A DNA stretch of 64,000 nucleotides from Paraferrimonas haliotis (GCF_002282895.1 NZ_NRRB01000004.1:309306-373305); one strand, 5' to 3'. Shown: positions 8,480 to 17,383, counted from the first letter of the stretch. Made by a program: numbers and translations. Notes: generated from the sequence alone by a model not told the origin.

Positions 8480-8556
8480 TGGCGGAGCGGACGGGACTCG
8501 AACCCGCGACCCCCGGCGTGACAGGCCGGTATTCTAACCAACTGAACTACCGCTCC
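8480..8556 (-). tRNA. tRNA-Asp (GTC), copy 4 in transcription order
   Basis: A 77-nt gene with encoded CCA. It begins GGAGCGGTAGTTCAGTTGG, has anticodon GTC in the CCTGTCACG loop, and ends with the GTTCGAGTCC T-arm. It is identical to the three copies upstream and is the last before the terminator. Confidence 0.97.
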
Positions 8557-8581
8557 ACATGGTCTCAACGTAACTAAGTCG

Positions 8582-8658
8582 TGGCGGAGCGGACGGGACT
8601 CGAACCCGCGACCCCCGGCGTGACAGGCCGGTATTCTAACCAACTGAACTACCGCTCC
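8582..8658 (-). tRNA. tRNA-Asp (GTC), copy 3
   Basis: A 77-nt cloverleaf identical to its neighbours, anticodon GTC, CCA encoded. A 25-nt spacer separates it from copy 4. Confidence 0.97.
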
Positions 8659-8684
8659 ACATGGGCTTAAATCTTGTTAAGCTG

Positions 8685-8761
8685 TGGCGGAGCGGACGGG
8701 ACTCGAACCCGCGACCCCCGGCGTGACAGGCCGGTATTCTAACCAACTGAACTACCGCTCC
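8685..8761 (-). tRNA. tRNA-Asp (GTC), copy 2
   Basis: A 77-nt cloverleaf identical to the other copies. The spacers beside copies 1 and 2 both begin ACATGGGCTTAA (plus strand), which points to recent unit duplication. Confidence 0.97.
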
Positions 8762-8787
8762 ACATGGGCTTAACGTGCAACTTGAAG

Positions 8788-8864
8788 TGGCGGAGCGGAC
8801 GGGACTCGAACCCGCGACCCCCGGCGTGACAGGCCGGTATTCTAACCAACTGAACTACCGCTCC
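8788..8864 (-). tRNA. tRNA-Asp (GTC), copy 1 (promoter-proximal)
   Basis: A 77-nt cloverleaf with encoded CCA, the first of the array. It is preceded by a strong sigma-70 promoter. Confidence 0.97.
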
Positions 8865-8883
8865 ACTCTCAAGTGCGGGCTGA

Positions 8884-8912
8884 ATAATACGGTTGCACGC
8901 TCAAAGCGTCAA
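8884..8912 (-). promoter_or_regulatory. Sigma-70 promoter of the tRNA-Asp array
   Basis: On the minus strand TTGACG, a 17-bp spacer and TATTAT precede the first tRNA-Asp, with a GC-rich discriminator (CAGCCCGC) typical of stringently controlled stable RNA promoters. Confidence 0.85.
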
Positions 8913-9005
8913 CCCTTTTTAAGAAACAATTTGTTCGTTTACTCAAAAAATCGACAAACGACGCAAACTTAGCCAAGTATTGAACAAAATTAGAGTGATA
9001 AATGG

Positions 9006-9734
9006 CTAACCTTGCTCCCATAAACAGCCATGCTTGTCGGCAAACACCTTTAACCGTTGTTGATGTTCGACTAACTCTTGCTCAGTTGCACTCACCACCT
9101 TAAGAGGCGAGCGGTTACTGTCGATGCGACGAATGGAAAGTTCTTGGTCACCGCCCCCCTGCTCCGACCAATTCAGCTTAGTTTGGCCGCCGGTCATAAG
9201 CAGGTAAACGTCCGCTAGAATTTCCGCATCCAACAACGCCCCGTGCAAGGTACGGTGGCTGTTATCGATGCCGTAGCGTTTACACAAGGCATCGAGGTTG
9301 TTTTTCTGGCCTGGAAATAAACGTTTGGCCAGATCCAGTGAATCGGTCACCTTACAAAGATTGGCGGTTTTAATCTCGCCGCGATTCAGCATGGAGAATT
9401 CCAGATCCATAAAGCCCACATCAAAGGGGGCGTTATGAGCCACCAGCTCAGCACCATCAATGAAGGCGATAAACTCATCGGCAATCTGTTCAAACAAAGG
9501 CTCGTTCATTACTCGTTCGTCGGTAATGCCGTGAACGCCAATGGCTTCTTCATCAATGGGCATTTGTGGATTAATGTATTGATGATAGGTACGCCCTGTT
9601 AAACGGCGATTAATGACCTCTACGGCGCCAATTTCAATGATGCGATGCCCTAAATAATGAGGACCGCTGCCTTGGTTCATACCTGTGGTTTCGGTATCAA
9701 GAATGATTTGTCGAGTATTAGTTGCTTGTGACAT
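9006..9734 (-). CDS. dnaQ: DNA polymerase III epsilon subunit, 3'-5' exonuclease
   Basis: The 242-residue protein carries the DEDDh exonuclease motifs: ExoI ILDTETTG (Asp13, Glu15), ExoII HNAPFDVGFMD, and ExoIII with HGALLDAEILADVYL. This is the proofreading subunit of the replicative polymerase. The C-terminal tail, which contacts the alpha subunit, is present. It is divergent from rnhA across a 63-bp gap, the arrangement seen in E. coli, where the two promoters overlap. Confidence 0.96.
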   Translation of the reverse strand: MSQATNTRQIILDTETTGMNQGSGPHYLGHRIIEIGAVEVINRRLTGRTYHQYINPQMPIDEEAIGVHGITDERVMNEPLFEQIADEFIAFIDGAELVAHNAPFDVGFMDLEFSMLNRGEIKTANLCKVTDSLDLAKRLFPGQKNNLDALCKRYGIDNSHRTLHGALLDAEILADVYLLMTGGQTKLNWSEQGGGDQELSIRRIDSNRSPLKVVSATEQELVEHQQRLKVFADKHGCLWEQG

Positions 9735-9797
9735 AGGCCTTTAGTATGTTGCTCAGTGTCCAATGGAATAAAGACTGGCTAACATGGTAACAAGCAA

Positions 9798-10274
9798 ATG
9801 CGCCCACGCAAAACGATAACTGTCTACACCGATGGTTCCTGCCTTGGAAATCCCGGCCCGGGCGGTTATGGCATCGTGTTAATTTACAAACAACACCAAA
9901 AAGAATTAGCCAAAGGCTATCGCTTGACCACCAATAACCGCATGGAAATGCTGGCAGCGGTGGTGGCACTGGAATCATTAAAAGAGCCTTGTAACGTAGT
10001 TCTCACTACCGATAGCCAGTATCTGCGCCAAGGTATTACTCAATGGATTCACGGTTGGAAGAAGAAAGATTGGAAAACCGCGTCCAAACAACCGGTAAAA
10101 AACGTTGATTTATGGAAACGCTTAGATGCGGTGCAACAGCAGCATCAGATTGAGTGGAAATGGGTTAAAGGTCACTCTGGCCATCCGTTAAATGAGCGGG
10201 TCGACGATTTGGCAAGAGCCGCCGCTGAAGACCAAGCAACTGAAATTGATCAGGGTTACGAAGGTTCTCAATAA
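9798..10274 (+). CDS. rnhA: Ribonuclease HI
   Basis: This 158-residue enzyme degrades the RNA strand of RNA-DNA hybrids. The four catalytic acids are visible: Asp12 ([14 protein letters not shown]), Glu50 (NNRMEMLA), Asp72 (TDSQY) and Asp136 ([10 protein letters not shown]), together with the basic WKKKDWKT protrusion and the KGHSGHPLN loop. Length matches E. coli RnhA (155). It is divergent from dnaQ and convergent with the yafS-like methyltransferase. The 38-bp gap downstream holds a short GCGTAT/ATACGC hairpin without a T-run. Confidence 0.96.
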   Translation: MRPRKTITVYTDGSCLGNPGPGGYGIVLIYKQHQKELAKGYRLTTNNRMEMLAAVVALESLKEPCNVVLTTDSQYLRQGITQWIHGWKKKDWKTASKQPVKNVDLWKRLDAVQQQHQIEWKWVKGHSGHPLNERVDDLARAAAEDQATEIDQGYEGSQ

Positions 10275-10312
10275 AGCGTATCACCCATACGCAATATTGA
10301 GAACGATTAAAC

Positions 10313-11023
10313 CTAACTCTTTGTTTTGTTGTACCTTCCTGCAGATGGAATCGATTGCCATTTGCGCGATTTAAGCCGTTGACGCTTGCGAATTGGCGTC
10401 AAGGGTAAGCTCACTTTCTTAGCCACAATCATGTAAACACTGCCCGCGTAACCAAAGTGTCGATCAGCAAACTGCTGTAATTTGCCCTGAGGATTCATCG
10501 GTGTGAGCAAGTGGTGAGGCAACATGCGTTGGTTATCAATTACCTGATAACCCAATAAACTCAACCAATCGCAGATACGAGCGCTTAAGAAAAAGCGGCC
10601 GCACCAAGGAAACTGCTTGCGCTTATTGGGCAGCGCCTGACCAAGAAGTAGGCCACTAAGCGGATTAAAACCAACAATGATTAAATGCCCGCCCGCAATT
10701 ATTGTGCGGTCTAATTCTCTCAGCAATGCGTGGGGGTCCGCTTCAAAATCGAGAACAAAGCTCATCAAGCCAACATCAATGCTGTGGCTTTGAATGGGCA
10801 AGCACTCCGGTGTAAAGCGAATATCGACGTCGCCATCGTTATAACCACTGAAATGGCGTTTAACCGGGCAGGATTGCGAATCAATCGCAGCTGATAATGC
10901 TCCAAACTTCAACAAGTGTTCGCCAACAAATGAGCGAAGCCAAGGCTCAACGGCCTGCTGCACTTGCTGTTGAATGATCAAGCCGTTTGCTAATTGCTGC
11001 CACTGTAAAGGCTTTTCAAACAC
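10313..11023 (-). CDS. SAM-dependent methyltransferase, YafS-like
   Basis: A 236-residue class I methyltransferase-type protein of the YafS group that neighbours gloB in many gammaproteobacteria. The SAM-binding core is degenerate at its start but shows IDVGLMSFVLDFEADPHALLRELDRTIIAGGHLIIVGFNP, the typical post-motif II to III region of Methyltransf_11 proteins. The substrate is unknown. It is divergent from gloB over 110 bp that include the palindrome ACTCAG-TAAA-CTGAGT (11091-11106). Confidence 0.82.
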   Translation of the reverse strand: MFEKPLQWQQLANGLIIQQQVQQAVEPWLRSFVGEHLLKFGALSAAIDSQSCPVKRHFSGYNDGDVDIRFTPECLPIQSHSIDVGLMSFVLDFEADPHALLRELDRTIIAGGHLIIVGFNPLSGLLLGQALPNKRKQFPWCGRFFLSARICDWLSLLGYQVIDNQRMLPHHLLTPMNPQGKLQQFADRHFGYAGSVYMIVAKKVSLPLTPIRKRQRLKSRKWQSIPSAGRYNKTKS

Positions 11024-11133
11024 AAGCAGTTCCTTTTGTCGCTAACCAGAGTTAGATTAGGCCGAAATAGACTATACAAGCAAGCCCAACACTCAGTAAA
11101 CTGAGTTAGATTTCAGCTCATTTTGAGGACGTT

Positions 11134-11910
11134 ATGATACAAGTCGACGCCATCGCCGCATTTTCCGATAATTACATTTGGTGTTTGCATCAAGATAACA
11201 ATGACCGTTGCGTCGTGGTTGACCCAGGCAGTGCCCAAGAAGTCATCACCTACCTTAAAGAGAACAAGTTAGTGCTGGAGGCGGTACTGATAACCCACCA
11301 CCACTGGGATCACACCAATGGCCTAACCGACCTGATTGATTTTTGTAATGGCGACTTAACCATTTATGCCAGCGAGCATTGCCAACTCGACGTCGATTAC
11401 AAAGCCTTACACCATGGCAGCGCCATCTATTTGAGTGGCTTAGATCTTGAGTTGACGGTGATCGCCACACCAGGCCATACCCTCGACCACATTTGTTATC
11501 TTGGTGACGACAAACTCTTTTGTGGCGATACTCTGTTCAGTGGCGGCTGTGGGCGCTTATTTGAAGGCACTGCGGAGCAAATGCATGCATCGTTACAACG
11601 GTTGGCCAAGCTTCCTGCTTCAACCCAAGTGTTTTGTACACACGAATACACCAGTGCCAATTTGTCCTTTGCCAAAGCGGTTGAGCCTAGCAACCAGGCG
11701 TTGATACATTATCAACAACAAGTTCAAGACTGGCGTAAACTTGAACGCCCTTCTTTACCCTCCAGTATAGCCAACGAATTGAAAATCAACCCATTTCTAC
11801 GATGCCATTTGCCGTCGGTGCAAGAAAGTATTGCCCGTCATAGCCAACAGCCGGTGAATGATAGCGTTACCGCCTTCAAATTACTGCGACAGTGGAAAGA
11901 CAGCGCTTAA
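11134..11910 (+). CDS. gloB: Hydroxyacylglutathione hydrolase (glyoxalase II)
   Basis: This 258-residue metallo-beta-lactamase-fold enzyme hydrolyses S-lactoylglutathione to D-lactate and glutathione, the second step of methylglyoxal detoxification. The binuclear metal motif THHHWDH (residues 54-60), ATPGHTLDHICY, FCGDTLFSGGCGRLFEGT and CTHEYT are all present, as is a C-terminal HAGH domain. Length equals typical GloB. It has the usual neighbours: the yafS-like gene (divergent) and mltD (downstream). Confidence 0.96.
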   Translation: MIQVDAIAAFSDNYIWCLHQDNNDRCVVVDPGSAQEVITYLKENKLVLEAVLITHHHWDHTNGLTDLIDFCNGDLTIYASEHCQLDVDYKALHHGSAIYLSGLDLELTVIATPGHTLDHICYLGDDKLFCGDTLFSGGCGRLFEGTAEQMHASLQRLAKLPASTQVFCTHEYTSANLSFAKAVEPSNQALIHYQQQVQDWRKLERPSLPSSIANELKINPFLRCHLPSVQESIARHSQQPVNDSVTAFKLLRQWKDSA

Positions 11911-11968
11911 CAAAAACGTTATTATAGCCCTTTTTTGCAATCACATTATTTCGGGAATCAGTTTTTTC

Positions 11969-13537
11969 ATGCGACAATTTGTTCCTACTGCACTCGTTGC
12001 CGCTCTGCTACTGGCCGGCTGTCAAAGTTCAAGCACAATTACAAAGCAACCTGAGCCTCTCCCTACCGAGCCTACAAACACCGCACCAGCGAATGCGGCA
12101 GTGGTCGAAACGCCGCCCAAAGAGCCTGTTAAAACAGAGCAAGCCGTGGTCATTGAGGACGTATGGCAACGTATGCGCATGCAAATGCACATGCCCATCC
12201 CGCAAAATAAACGGGTTCAAACCTTCGAGAACTGGTACAAACGTAACCCGAAACACTTAGCCAGAGTCAGCAAACGCGCCGAGCCATACATGTACTACAT
12301 TATGGAACAAGTAGAGGCTCGTGGCTTGCCTATGGAGTTGGCGTTATTACCCATTATTGAAAGTGCCTTCGCACCCTACGCCATATCACACGTAGGCGCG
12401 TCTGGCTTTTGGCAATTCACTAAGCCCACGGCCAAGCACTTTGGGTTGCACATGGATTGGTGGTACGACGGTCGCCATGACGTTATCGCCGCCACAGATG
12501 CAGCATTGGACATGCTGGAATACCTATACCGCCGTCTCGACAACAACTGGCTCTACGCCGTTGCGGCCTACAACAGTGGCGAAGGGCGAGTAATGCGCTC
12601 TATTCGACGCAATAAACAGCAAGGATTAGCCACCGATTTTTGGTCGCTTAATCTGCCCAGTGAGACCGAAAAATACGTTCCGCAATTATTGGCGTTGGCC
12701 GATGTCATTAAAAACCCAGACCAATACGGCATTACTTTATTTCCAATCGCCAACAAGCCTGTGGTTGAAGCGGTGGATGCCGGATCGCAAATTGACTTAG
12801 CGTTTGCCGCCGACATGGCCAACATGTCGGTTCAAGAGTTACAAAAACTCAACAGTGGCTATATGCAATGGGCCACTTCACCCAATGGGCCTCACAATAT
12901 ATTGTTACCCATCGACCGCGTCGAAACCTTTAATAACGCTCTTGCTAATACCGATGCTAACGCGCGAATCAAGTGGCAGCGGTATCAAATTAAAAATGGC
13001 GACAGTTTGAGTGTGATAGCTCAGCGCCATAAGACGTCCGTTGACATCATTAAGCAAATTAACGGCATGAATAACAATCGGATCGTTGCCGGTAAACACC
13101 TACTGATACCGGTTGCGGCCAAAGATTTGAGCCAATACCCGCTAAGCTTAGCCCAGCGTCAACAAGCCGCTCAGGCCGCCAGCGCGCCTAATAAGATTAA
13201 CCACGTAATTCAAGCGGGTGACTCGTTGTGGAAAATTGGCCAGCAATACAATGTGTCGTATAAAAAGATTGCCCGCTGGAACAACATGGCAGAAAACGCA
13301 CCTCTACGCCCGGGTCGTACCCTAGTGGTTTATAGCAACAGTGCAAAAGTAACCAGCAACGGCGTCATCAGAACCATTACCTATCGTGTTCGCAAAGGGG
13401 ATTCTCTGTCACTCATTGCTTCTCGCTTTAACGTAACCGTTAAGCAACTCAAGCAATGGAATCAATTTGACAGTAAATATCTTCAACCTGGGCAACGATT
13501 GAAAGTGCACGTCGACATTACCAAAGTAAACGTTTAG
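11969..13537 (+). CDS. mltD: Membrane-bound lytic murein transglycosylase D, three LysM repeats
   Basis: The ATG at 11969 is chosen because it gives a lipoprotein signal peptide (LLLAGC, lipidated Cys18); an open frame extends upstream but overlaps gloB. The 522-residue product has an SLT domain (about 100-260) with the catalytic Glu in LPIIESAFAP and the AVAAYNSGEGRV motif. Three LysM peptidoglycan-binding repeats follow at about 338-382, 411-455 and 469-513, each with the pattern KxGDSL. MltD cleaves glycan strands to 1,6-anhydroMurNAc products. A strong bidirectional terminator follows. Confidence 0.93.
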   Translation: MRQFVPTALVAALLLAGCQSSSTITKQPEPLPTEPTNTAPANAAVVETPPKEPVKTEQAVVIEDVWQRMRMQMHMPIPQNKRVQTFENWYKRNPKHLARVSKRAEPYMYYIMEQVEARGLPMELALLPIIESAFAPYAISHVGASGFWQFTKPTAKHFGLHMDWWYDGRHDVIAATDAALDMLEYLYRRLDNNWLYAVAAYNSGEGRVMRSIRRNKQQGLATDFWSLNLPSETEKYVPQLLALADVIKNPDQYGITLFPIANKPVVEAVDAGSQIDLAFAADMANMSVQELQKLNSGYMQWATSPNGPHNILLPIDRVETFNNALANTDANARIKWQRYQIKNGDSLSVIAQRHKTSVDIIKQINGMNNNRIVAGKHLLIPVAAKDLSQYPLSLAQRQQAAQAASAPNKINHVIQAGDSLWKIGQQYNVSYKKIARWNNMAENAPLRPGRTLVVYSNSAKVTSNGVIRTITYRVRKGDSLSLIASRFNVTVKQLKQWNQFDSKYLQPGQRLKVHVDITKVNV

Positions 13538-13558
13538 ACAAGCGGAATCATCCCAATA

Positions 13559-13593
13559 AAAAGCCCCTAAGGCCAATGGCGTTAGGGGCTTTA
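13559..13593. terminator. Bidirectional terminator between mltD and the AsmA-family gene
   Basis: An 11-bp stem AAAGCCCCTAA / TTAGGGGCTTT has A-rich and T-rich flanks on either side, so it can serve both convergent genes. Confidence 0.85.
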
Positions 13594-13612
13594 TTATTTA
13601 TGACTCTGACGA

Positions 13613-15439
13613 TTAACCGCCGAAGCGTTTGAATAATTTGTCTTTAAGTTTATTCTTTTCTTCGTCTACTCGTTGCTTCATTAGGCTGTCGCTGTCTAAA
13701 CCAATTTTAGGGTTGTTAAAAGAGCCTTTAATATTGATTGGCACCGTAAGACCCTTCATGTCGGTGTTGCCACCTTGGCCATCGAGACTGCCTACAACTT
13801 TCGCTGCAACCGTGTAATCTACCTGCTCATTTACGATGTCCGCATCGCCATCACCACTCACTCGCAATAATGGACTCACCATTAATAAATCGGGATTAGT
13901 GATTACGCCATTCTTGCTGCTAAAGCTACCGGTTAATGCGGTGAAGTCGGTTTTTTGTTCCGCTTGGGTTTTAGAGAAATCCCCTTTAAGTGCTGCTTGT
14001 CCTTCTCGAATTTTTTGAGGAATGTTAATGCCATAAAGCGATCCATCGGTCACTTTGAAGTTGCCATTGGCCAGCAAGTTCTTCTTAAGTGCAGTTGGCT
14101 TTAACGACGAGCCGCTGCCCTTAACCGCAATATTGGCGCTGCCCGTGACAAAATCCATGTCCATAAAGTCTTTCATCAATGGCTGTATTTGTACTCCGGT
14201 CAGCTTCTCATCAAACCGATACTTGGCTATTGTGCCGGTAGCATCTAGGGTCGCGGTAGTCAACAATGTACCCTCGTACAAATCAGCTGACAGTTGCGAT
14301 AGGGTTAATACACCGTCTTTAAGCTCTGTATTTACCTTCCAATTATTGGTAGTCAGGCCCGCCGCTTTCACTTGGGTAACCGTAACCTTACCTTCGAAGT
14401 TAACTAAACTTAATGCTGACAAGTCTGGCTCAACCTCAGGCTCCGTTGATGCCGTCGTATCGGAGCCTTCTGCAGCGGTTTCCTTTTTCGGTTGAGAGCC
14501 GGCCAACGCATCTAAATCCACATCACCAATGTCCAATTGCAGCGCAATATTGGGTACCTTAGCACCGTAATCAACATCTAAAGCACCGCTCATGTTGATA
14601 TCAAGTAATGTGCCTTTAAAATTGCTTAAGCGTGCCATGCTGTTGGCTAAGTCCAACTGCATGTCTTGGCTGTTTTCCACCACCAAAGGCGCTTGTTCAA
14701 ACCCTTTACCGGATACGGTGGTGTTCATTTTGGTGTCGCTCATGGCGATGAGTGTTAATCCTTTATCTATGTTTAAGATGCCATTAAACAGCAGCGCAAT
14801 TTGGTTGTCGCCCGTATCCACCGCTAGGTTAATGCTAAAGTCGCTATCGACACCTGGACTAAAGCGTTGCAATCGGAATTCGTTAAGATCAATTTGCGAG
14901 CGACTGCCCTGCTGTTGATTATCAACAACGATGCGGGCGTTCTCAAACAATATCCCCTCAATGGACAGTTCTGCTAATGACATAGAAGCGTCGGTCGAGG
15001 CTGTTTGTTGAGGTGCTTTTTCGTCGGGCTCTTGCGCTTCAGTGGATTTTGAAACCATGCCATCTAAACTGGAGCGGCCATCGGTTAGGGTTATCATATT
15101 CACCGCAATACCGCTGAAAATAAGTTCACCAACGCGAAGTTGCCCTTTTAATAGCGGCAGCAACTCTACGTCCGCTTGCAGCCTTTCAGCGTAAAACAAA
15201 GGATCATCGCTCACCCCTTCTGCGTTCGCTAACTCAATGCCACCCATGGTGATGCCCAGGCTTGGAAAAAATCGCAGTTCGATGTCGTCCTTAATTAATA
15301 ACTGTCGTCCGGTCTGCTCAGCCGCAGCATCGGTAATTTGTGGCTTAAAATCATTAACATCTACAAAGGCGATGATATAACCCACCCCCAACAACACAAC
15401 TAAGATGAAAATCAGACCTATGGTTTTAATTGCTTTCAT
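13613..15439 (-). CDS. AsmA family protein
   Basis: A 608-residue protein with one N-terminal membrane anchor (about residues 5-27) and a large periplasmic part. It begins with the AsmA pattern VDVNDFKPQITDAAAEQTGRQL and ends with the AsmA-C type region (DGSLYGINIPQKIREGQAAL, PLLRVSGDGDADIV). AsmA-like proteins belong to the bridge-like repeating-beta-groove family implicated in phospholipid transport to the outer membrane. An Ala/Glu/Thr-rich stretch near residues 315-335 is probably a disordered insertion. It lies 46 bp downstream of rraA on the same strand. Confidence 0.85.
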   Translation of the reverse strand: MKAIKTIGLIFILVVLLGVGYIIAFVDVNDFKPQITDAAAEQTGRQLLIKDDIELRFFPSLGITMGGIELANAEGVSDDPLFYAERLQADVELLPLLKGQLRVGELIFSGIAVNMITLTDGRSSLDGMVSKSTEAQEPDEKAPQQTASTDASMSLAELSIEGILFENARIVVDNQQQGSRSQIDLNEFRLQRFSPGVDSDFSINLAVDTGDNQIALLFNGILNIDKGLTLIAMSDTKMNTTVSGKGFEQAPLVVENSQDMQLDLANSMARLSNFKGTLLDINMSGALDVDYGAKVPNIALQLDIGDVDLDALAGSQPKKETAAEGSDTTASTEPEVEPDLSALSLVNFEGKVTVTQVKAAGLTTNNWKVNTELKDGVLTLSQLSADLYEGTLLTTATLDATGTIAKYRFDEKLTGVQIQPLMKDFMDMDFVTGSANIAVKGSGSSLKPTALKKNLLANGNFKVTDGSLYGINIPQKIREGQAALKGDFSKTQAEQKTDFTALTGSFSSKNGVITNPDLLMVSPLLRVSGDGDADIVNEQVDYTVAAKVVGSLDGQGGNTDMKGLTVPINIKGSFNNPKIGLDSDSLMKQRVDEEKNKLKDKLFKRFGG

Positions 15440-15485
15440 TATTCTTCCTTTTTCTAGCCCTTACAGCTCAGTCTAGCTAATAAAC

Positions 15486-15971
15486 TTACTCTATCTCTAA
15501 TTGGCTCTCAGATACCGCAATACCGTTTAAATCGGCGTATATCCACTGTCCCGAACGAATCTTAATGTTATTTAACTCGATGGTTTCTCCCACGATGCCC
15601 ACACCCAACTTTTCGGTTTTAATGGGGGCGGTACCTAAAGCTTGCACGCCTATTGCCATGTCAGCTATTTCACCGGCATCCCTTATACAGCCATTAATAA
15701 TCACCCCAGCCCAACCGTTAGCGATGGCTGACGCAGCAATCAGATCACCAAGCAATGCCCTGCGCATGGAGCCGCCACCATCAACCACCAACACCCGTCC
15801 TTGTCCTGGTTGATTCAATAACGACTTTACTTTCGAGTTATCTTCGAAACACTTCACTGTTTCAATAGGCCCGTAAAAACATTGGTGGCCACCAAAGCTG
15901 CGGTAACTACTACTAACCCAATGAATTTTATCGGCAAATTGATCAAACAAGTCCGGTAATAGATCGTTCAC
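15486..15971 (-). CDS. rraA: RraA family protein, ribonuclease E inhibitor-like
   Basis: A 161-residue RraA-fold protein. In E. coli RraA binds RNase E and inhibits its activity; related proteins are 4-hydroxy-4-methyl-2-oxoglutarate aldolases. Visible hallmarks are TVKCFEDNSKV near the N-terminus, the GRVLVVDGGGSMRRALLGD block and AVIINGCIRD-like VIINGCIRDAG. Length matches RraA (161) and the N-terminus resembles E. coli RraA, which favours the regulator over the aldolase. Confidence 0.88.
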   Translation of the reverse strand: MNDLLPDLFDQFADKIHWVSSSYRSFGGHQCFYGPIETVKCFEDNSKVKSLLNQPGQGRVLVVDGGGSMRRALLGDLIAASAIANGWAGVIINGCIRDAGEIADMAIGVQALGTAPIKTEKLGVGIVGETIELNNIKIRSGQWIYADLNGIAVSESQLEIE

Positions 15972-16121
15972 GGCAACCCTTCCTTAACATCCTGTTCACC
16001 TATTCAAAAATAGCACTAATTTAATTGAATTTGTTGATCTTTTTATAGAAGCGCTAAACTAATATAAGATAACATCCAAGTTAAGACCGTTTTTAACCAA
16101 TCAAGTTTACAAGCGAGCATT

Positions 16122-16451
16122 ATGAGCACACCCCTTTCACTCGAGGAAGCCGTAGCTTCTTTAGAAGAGTTTCAACATAAAAGTGTAAACTCGGATCTCA
16201 GTAGTGCCAGAACCAAAGAGCAAATGGCAGCGTGCATTCGCGAACTGGAGTACAGTGAAAAGCGCATGTTATTGCTTATTCAAGCGAGTAATCAAGTGCT
16301 GGAAGAGATGCAACGGTTGGCTCTTAAAAAAGAACAGATTCAGACCTATAAAAGTAAAATCATTAACACCGCTAAAGAGCTTAATATGAGCTATCACGAA
16401 GTGGTGCAAATCATGGCCGACATGAAGCCATCAACCCCATCCAAAAAGTAA
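16122..16451 (+). CDS. Uncharacterised coiled-coil protein
   Basis: I do not recognise a family for this 109-residue product. It is strongly charged and almost entirely helical in character, with heptad-like spacing across about residues 30-85 (ELEYSEKRMLLLIQASNQVL and following). It ends in a Lys-rich tail (KPSTPSKK). There is no signal peptide or membrane segment. Normal codon use, an ATG preceded by AAGCGAG, and a 16-bp gap to ppiC on the same strand support a real two-gene operon. Confidence 0.65.
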   Translation: MSTPLSLEEAVASLEEFQHKSVNSDLSSARTKEQMAACIRELEYSEKRMLLLIQASNQVLEEMQRLALKKEQIQTYKSKIINTAKELNMSYHEVVQIMADMKPSTPSKK

Positions 16452-16467
16452 CCGTTAAGGAAATACA

Positions 16468-16746
16468 ATGTCTCAAGCGAGTGCACGTCACATATTGGTC
16501 GACAGCGAAGCCAAATGTTTAGAACTTAAAAGCCAAATTGAGCAAGGCGCCGAGTTTGCAGAAGTAGCCAAACAACATTCAAATTGCCCATCAGGACAGC
16601 AAGGCGGCGAATTAGGTACATTTGGCCCCGGCATGATGGTTGCGGAATTTGATAAAGTGGTATTCTCTGCGCCACTGAATACCGTTCAAGGTCCCGTGCA
16701 AACGCAATTTGGCTATCACCTACTGGAAGTGACCAGTCGTAGCTAA
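16468..16746 (+). CDS. ppiC: Parvulin-type peptidyl-prolyl cis-trans isomerase
   Basis: This 92-residue single-domain parvulin has the length and sequence pattern of E. coli PpiC (93). It starts ASARHILVDSEAKCLELK, contains EFAEVAKQHSNCPSGQQGGELGTFGPGMMV and ends TQFGYHLLEVTSRS, with the two active-site His residues (ARHIL and GYHLL). It catalyses proline isomerisation in cytoplasmic proteins. An AAGGAAA ribosome site precedes the ATG, and a hairpin terminator follows. Confidence 0.94.
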   Translation: MSQASARHILVDSEAKCLELKSQIEQGAEFAEVAKQHSNCPSGQQGGELGTFGPGMMVAEFDKVVFSAPLNTVQGPVQTQFGYHLLEVTSRS

Positions 16747-16751
16747 AGCAA

Positions 16752-16789
16752 TGATCGCTGTCGCACACTGCTGGCAGCGATCAATTTTT
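16752..16789 (+). terminator. Probable terminator after ppiC
   Basis: A 9-bp stem TGATCGCTG / CAGCGATCA with a 14-nt loop is followed by ATTTTTA, starting 6 bp after the ppiC stop. Confidence 0.7.
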
Positions 16790-17116
16790 AACCGCCGTTT
16801 GAACTGGTTCAAACTTCTCTAAACACGGATTTAAAATTCCGTTCAATTGGAATATATAAAGCTGTTGCGCTATTGTAAAAATATTGCAATAAAATTCCGC
16901 ATTTCCACGGAAAAATTTAGCCCAGTTATCATTTTTATCCTTAAGCATTGAATGGACTTGCTAATCGGCGGATGAGTTCATTAGACTCAATCGCAAGCTC
17001 AAGTTGTTAAAGTGTTTTCTATGACTAACGAGCGGTTCGTCGGATGACCAAGCCTAGGGGCATTTGTGGTTGTCAAAATTCATCACCTTCGGGTGTTTTT
17101 ATGAGTTCAAAAGACT
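16790..17116. other. Non-coding gap with palindromes between ppiC and the XRE gene
   Basis: About 330 bp without a convincing gene, A/T-rich. It contains an 18-bp palindrome GTTTGAAC-TG-GTTCAAAC (16797-16814), a weaker ACGGA/TCCGT repeat around 16825-16842, and a compact hairpin CACC-TTCG-GGTG followed by five T residues (17084-17100) that ends 16 bp before the XRE start. The last element looks like a small intrinsic terminator. Confidence 0.55.
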
Positions 17117-17374
17117 ATGCCGAAAACAGCAGTAGATAAAACGAGTATAGCGCAAGCACTAAACGAGCTGCGTATCAAGAGTAAACTCAGTCAGGAGAAG
17201 CTAGCCCAACAAATTGGTATTTCTGATAGGTACGTCAGGAATATTGAAAGCGGCAAAAGCATGCCATCTTTTGACATTGTGCGTCGTTGGTTTTTTGCTA
17301 CGAAAGCCACTAAAAGAGATATTTTCTCGATCATTCAAATGGCGCCTAAAACTGAATTGCACGACGAAGCATAG
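17117..17374 (+). CDS. XRE-family helix-turn-helix regulator
   Basis: An 85-residue, single-domain Cro/C1-type regulator. The HTH lies at about residues 13-66: ALNELRIKSKLSQEKLAQQI (helices 1-2) and GISDRYVRNIESGKSMPSF (recognition helix and following turn). It resembles small chromosomal or phage-derived repressors; no toxin, restriction or phage genes are adjacent. The ribosome site is weak, and a terminator-like hairpin sits just upstream. Target genes are unknown; the palindromes in the preceding gap are candidate autoregulatory operators. Confidence 0.8.
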   Translation: MPKTAVDKTSIAQALNELRIKSKLSQEKLAQQIGISDRYVRNIESGKSMPSFDIVRRWFFATKATKRDIFSIIQMAPKTELHDEA

Positions 17375-17383
17375 CCTTCAAAA

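Noticed and set aside
8480..8864. Regular repeats of about 102 bp resembling a CRISPR-like array
   Set aside because: Each repeat is a complete tRNA-Asp gene and spacers are similar rather than unique.
8452..8972. Open frames across the tRNA-Asp array encoding repeated GGRGFESRPLRH-type segments
   Set aside because: They are translations of tRNA genes and spacers, a well-known annotation artefact.
11858..11968. An N-terminally extended MltD starting within gloB
   Set aside because: It would bury the lipoprotein signal peptide that begins at 11969.
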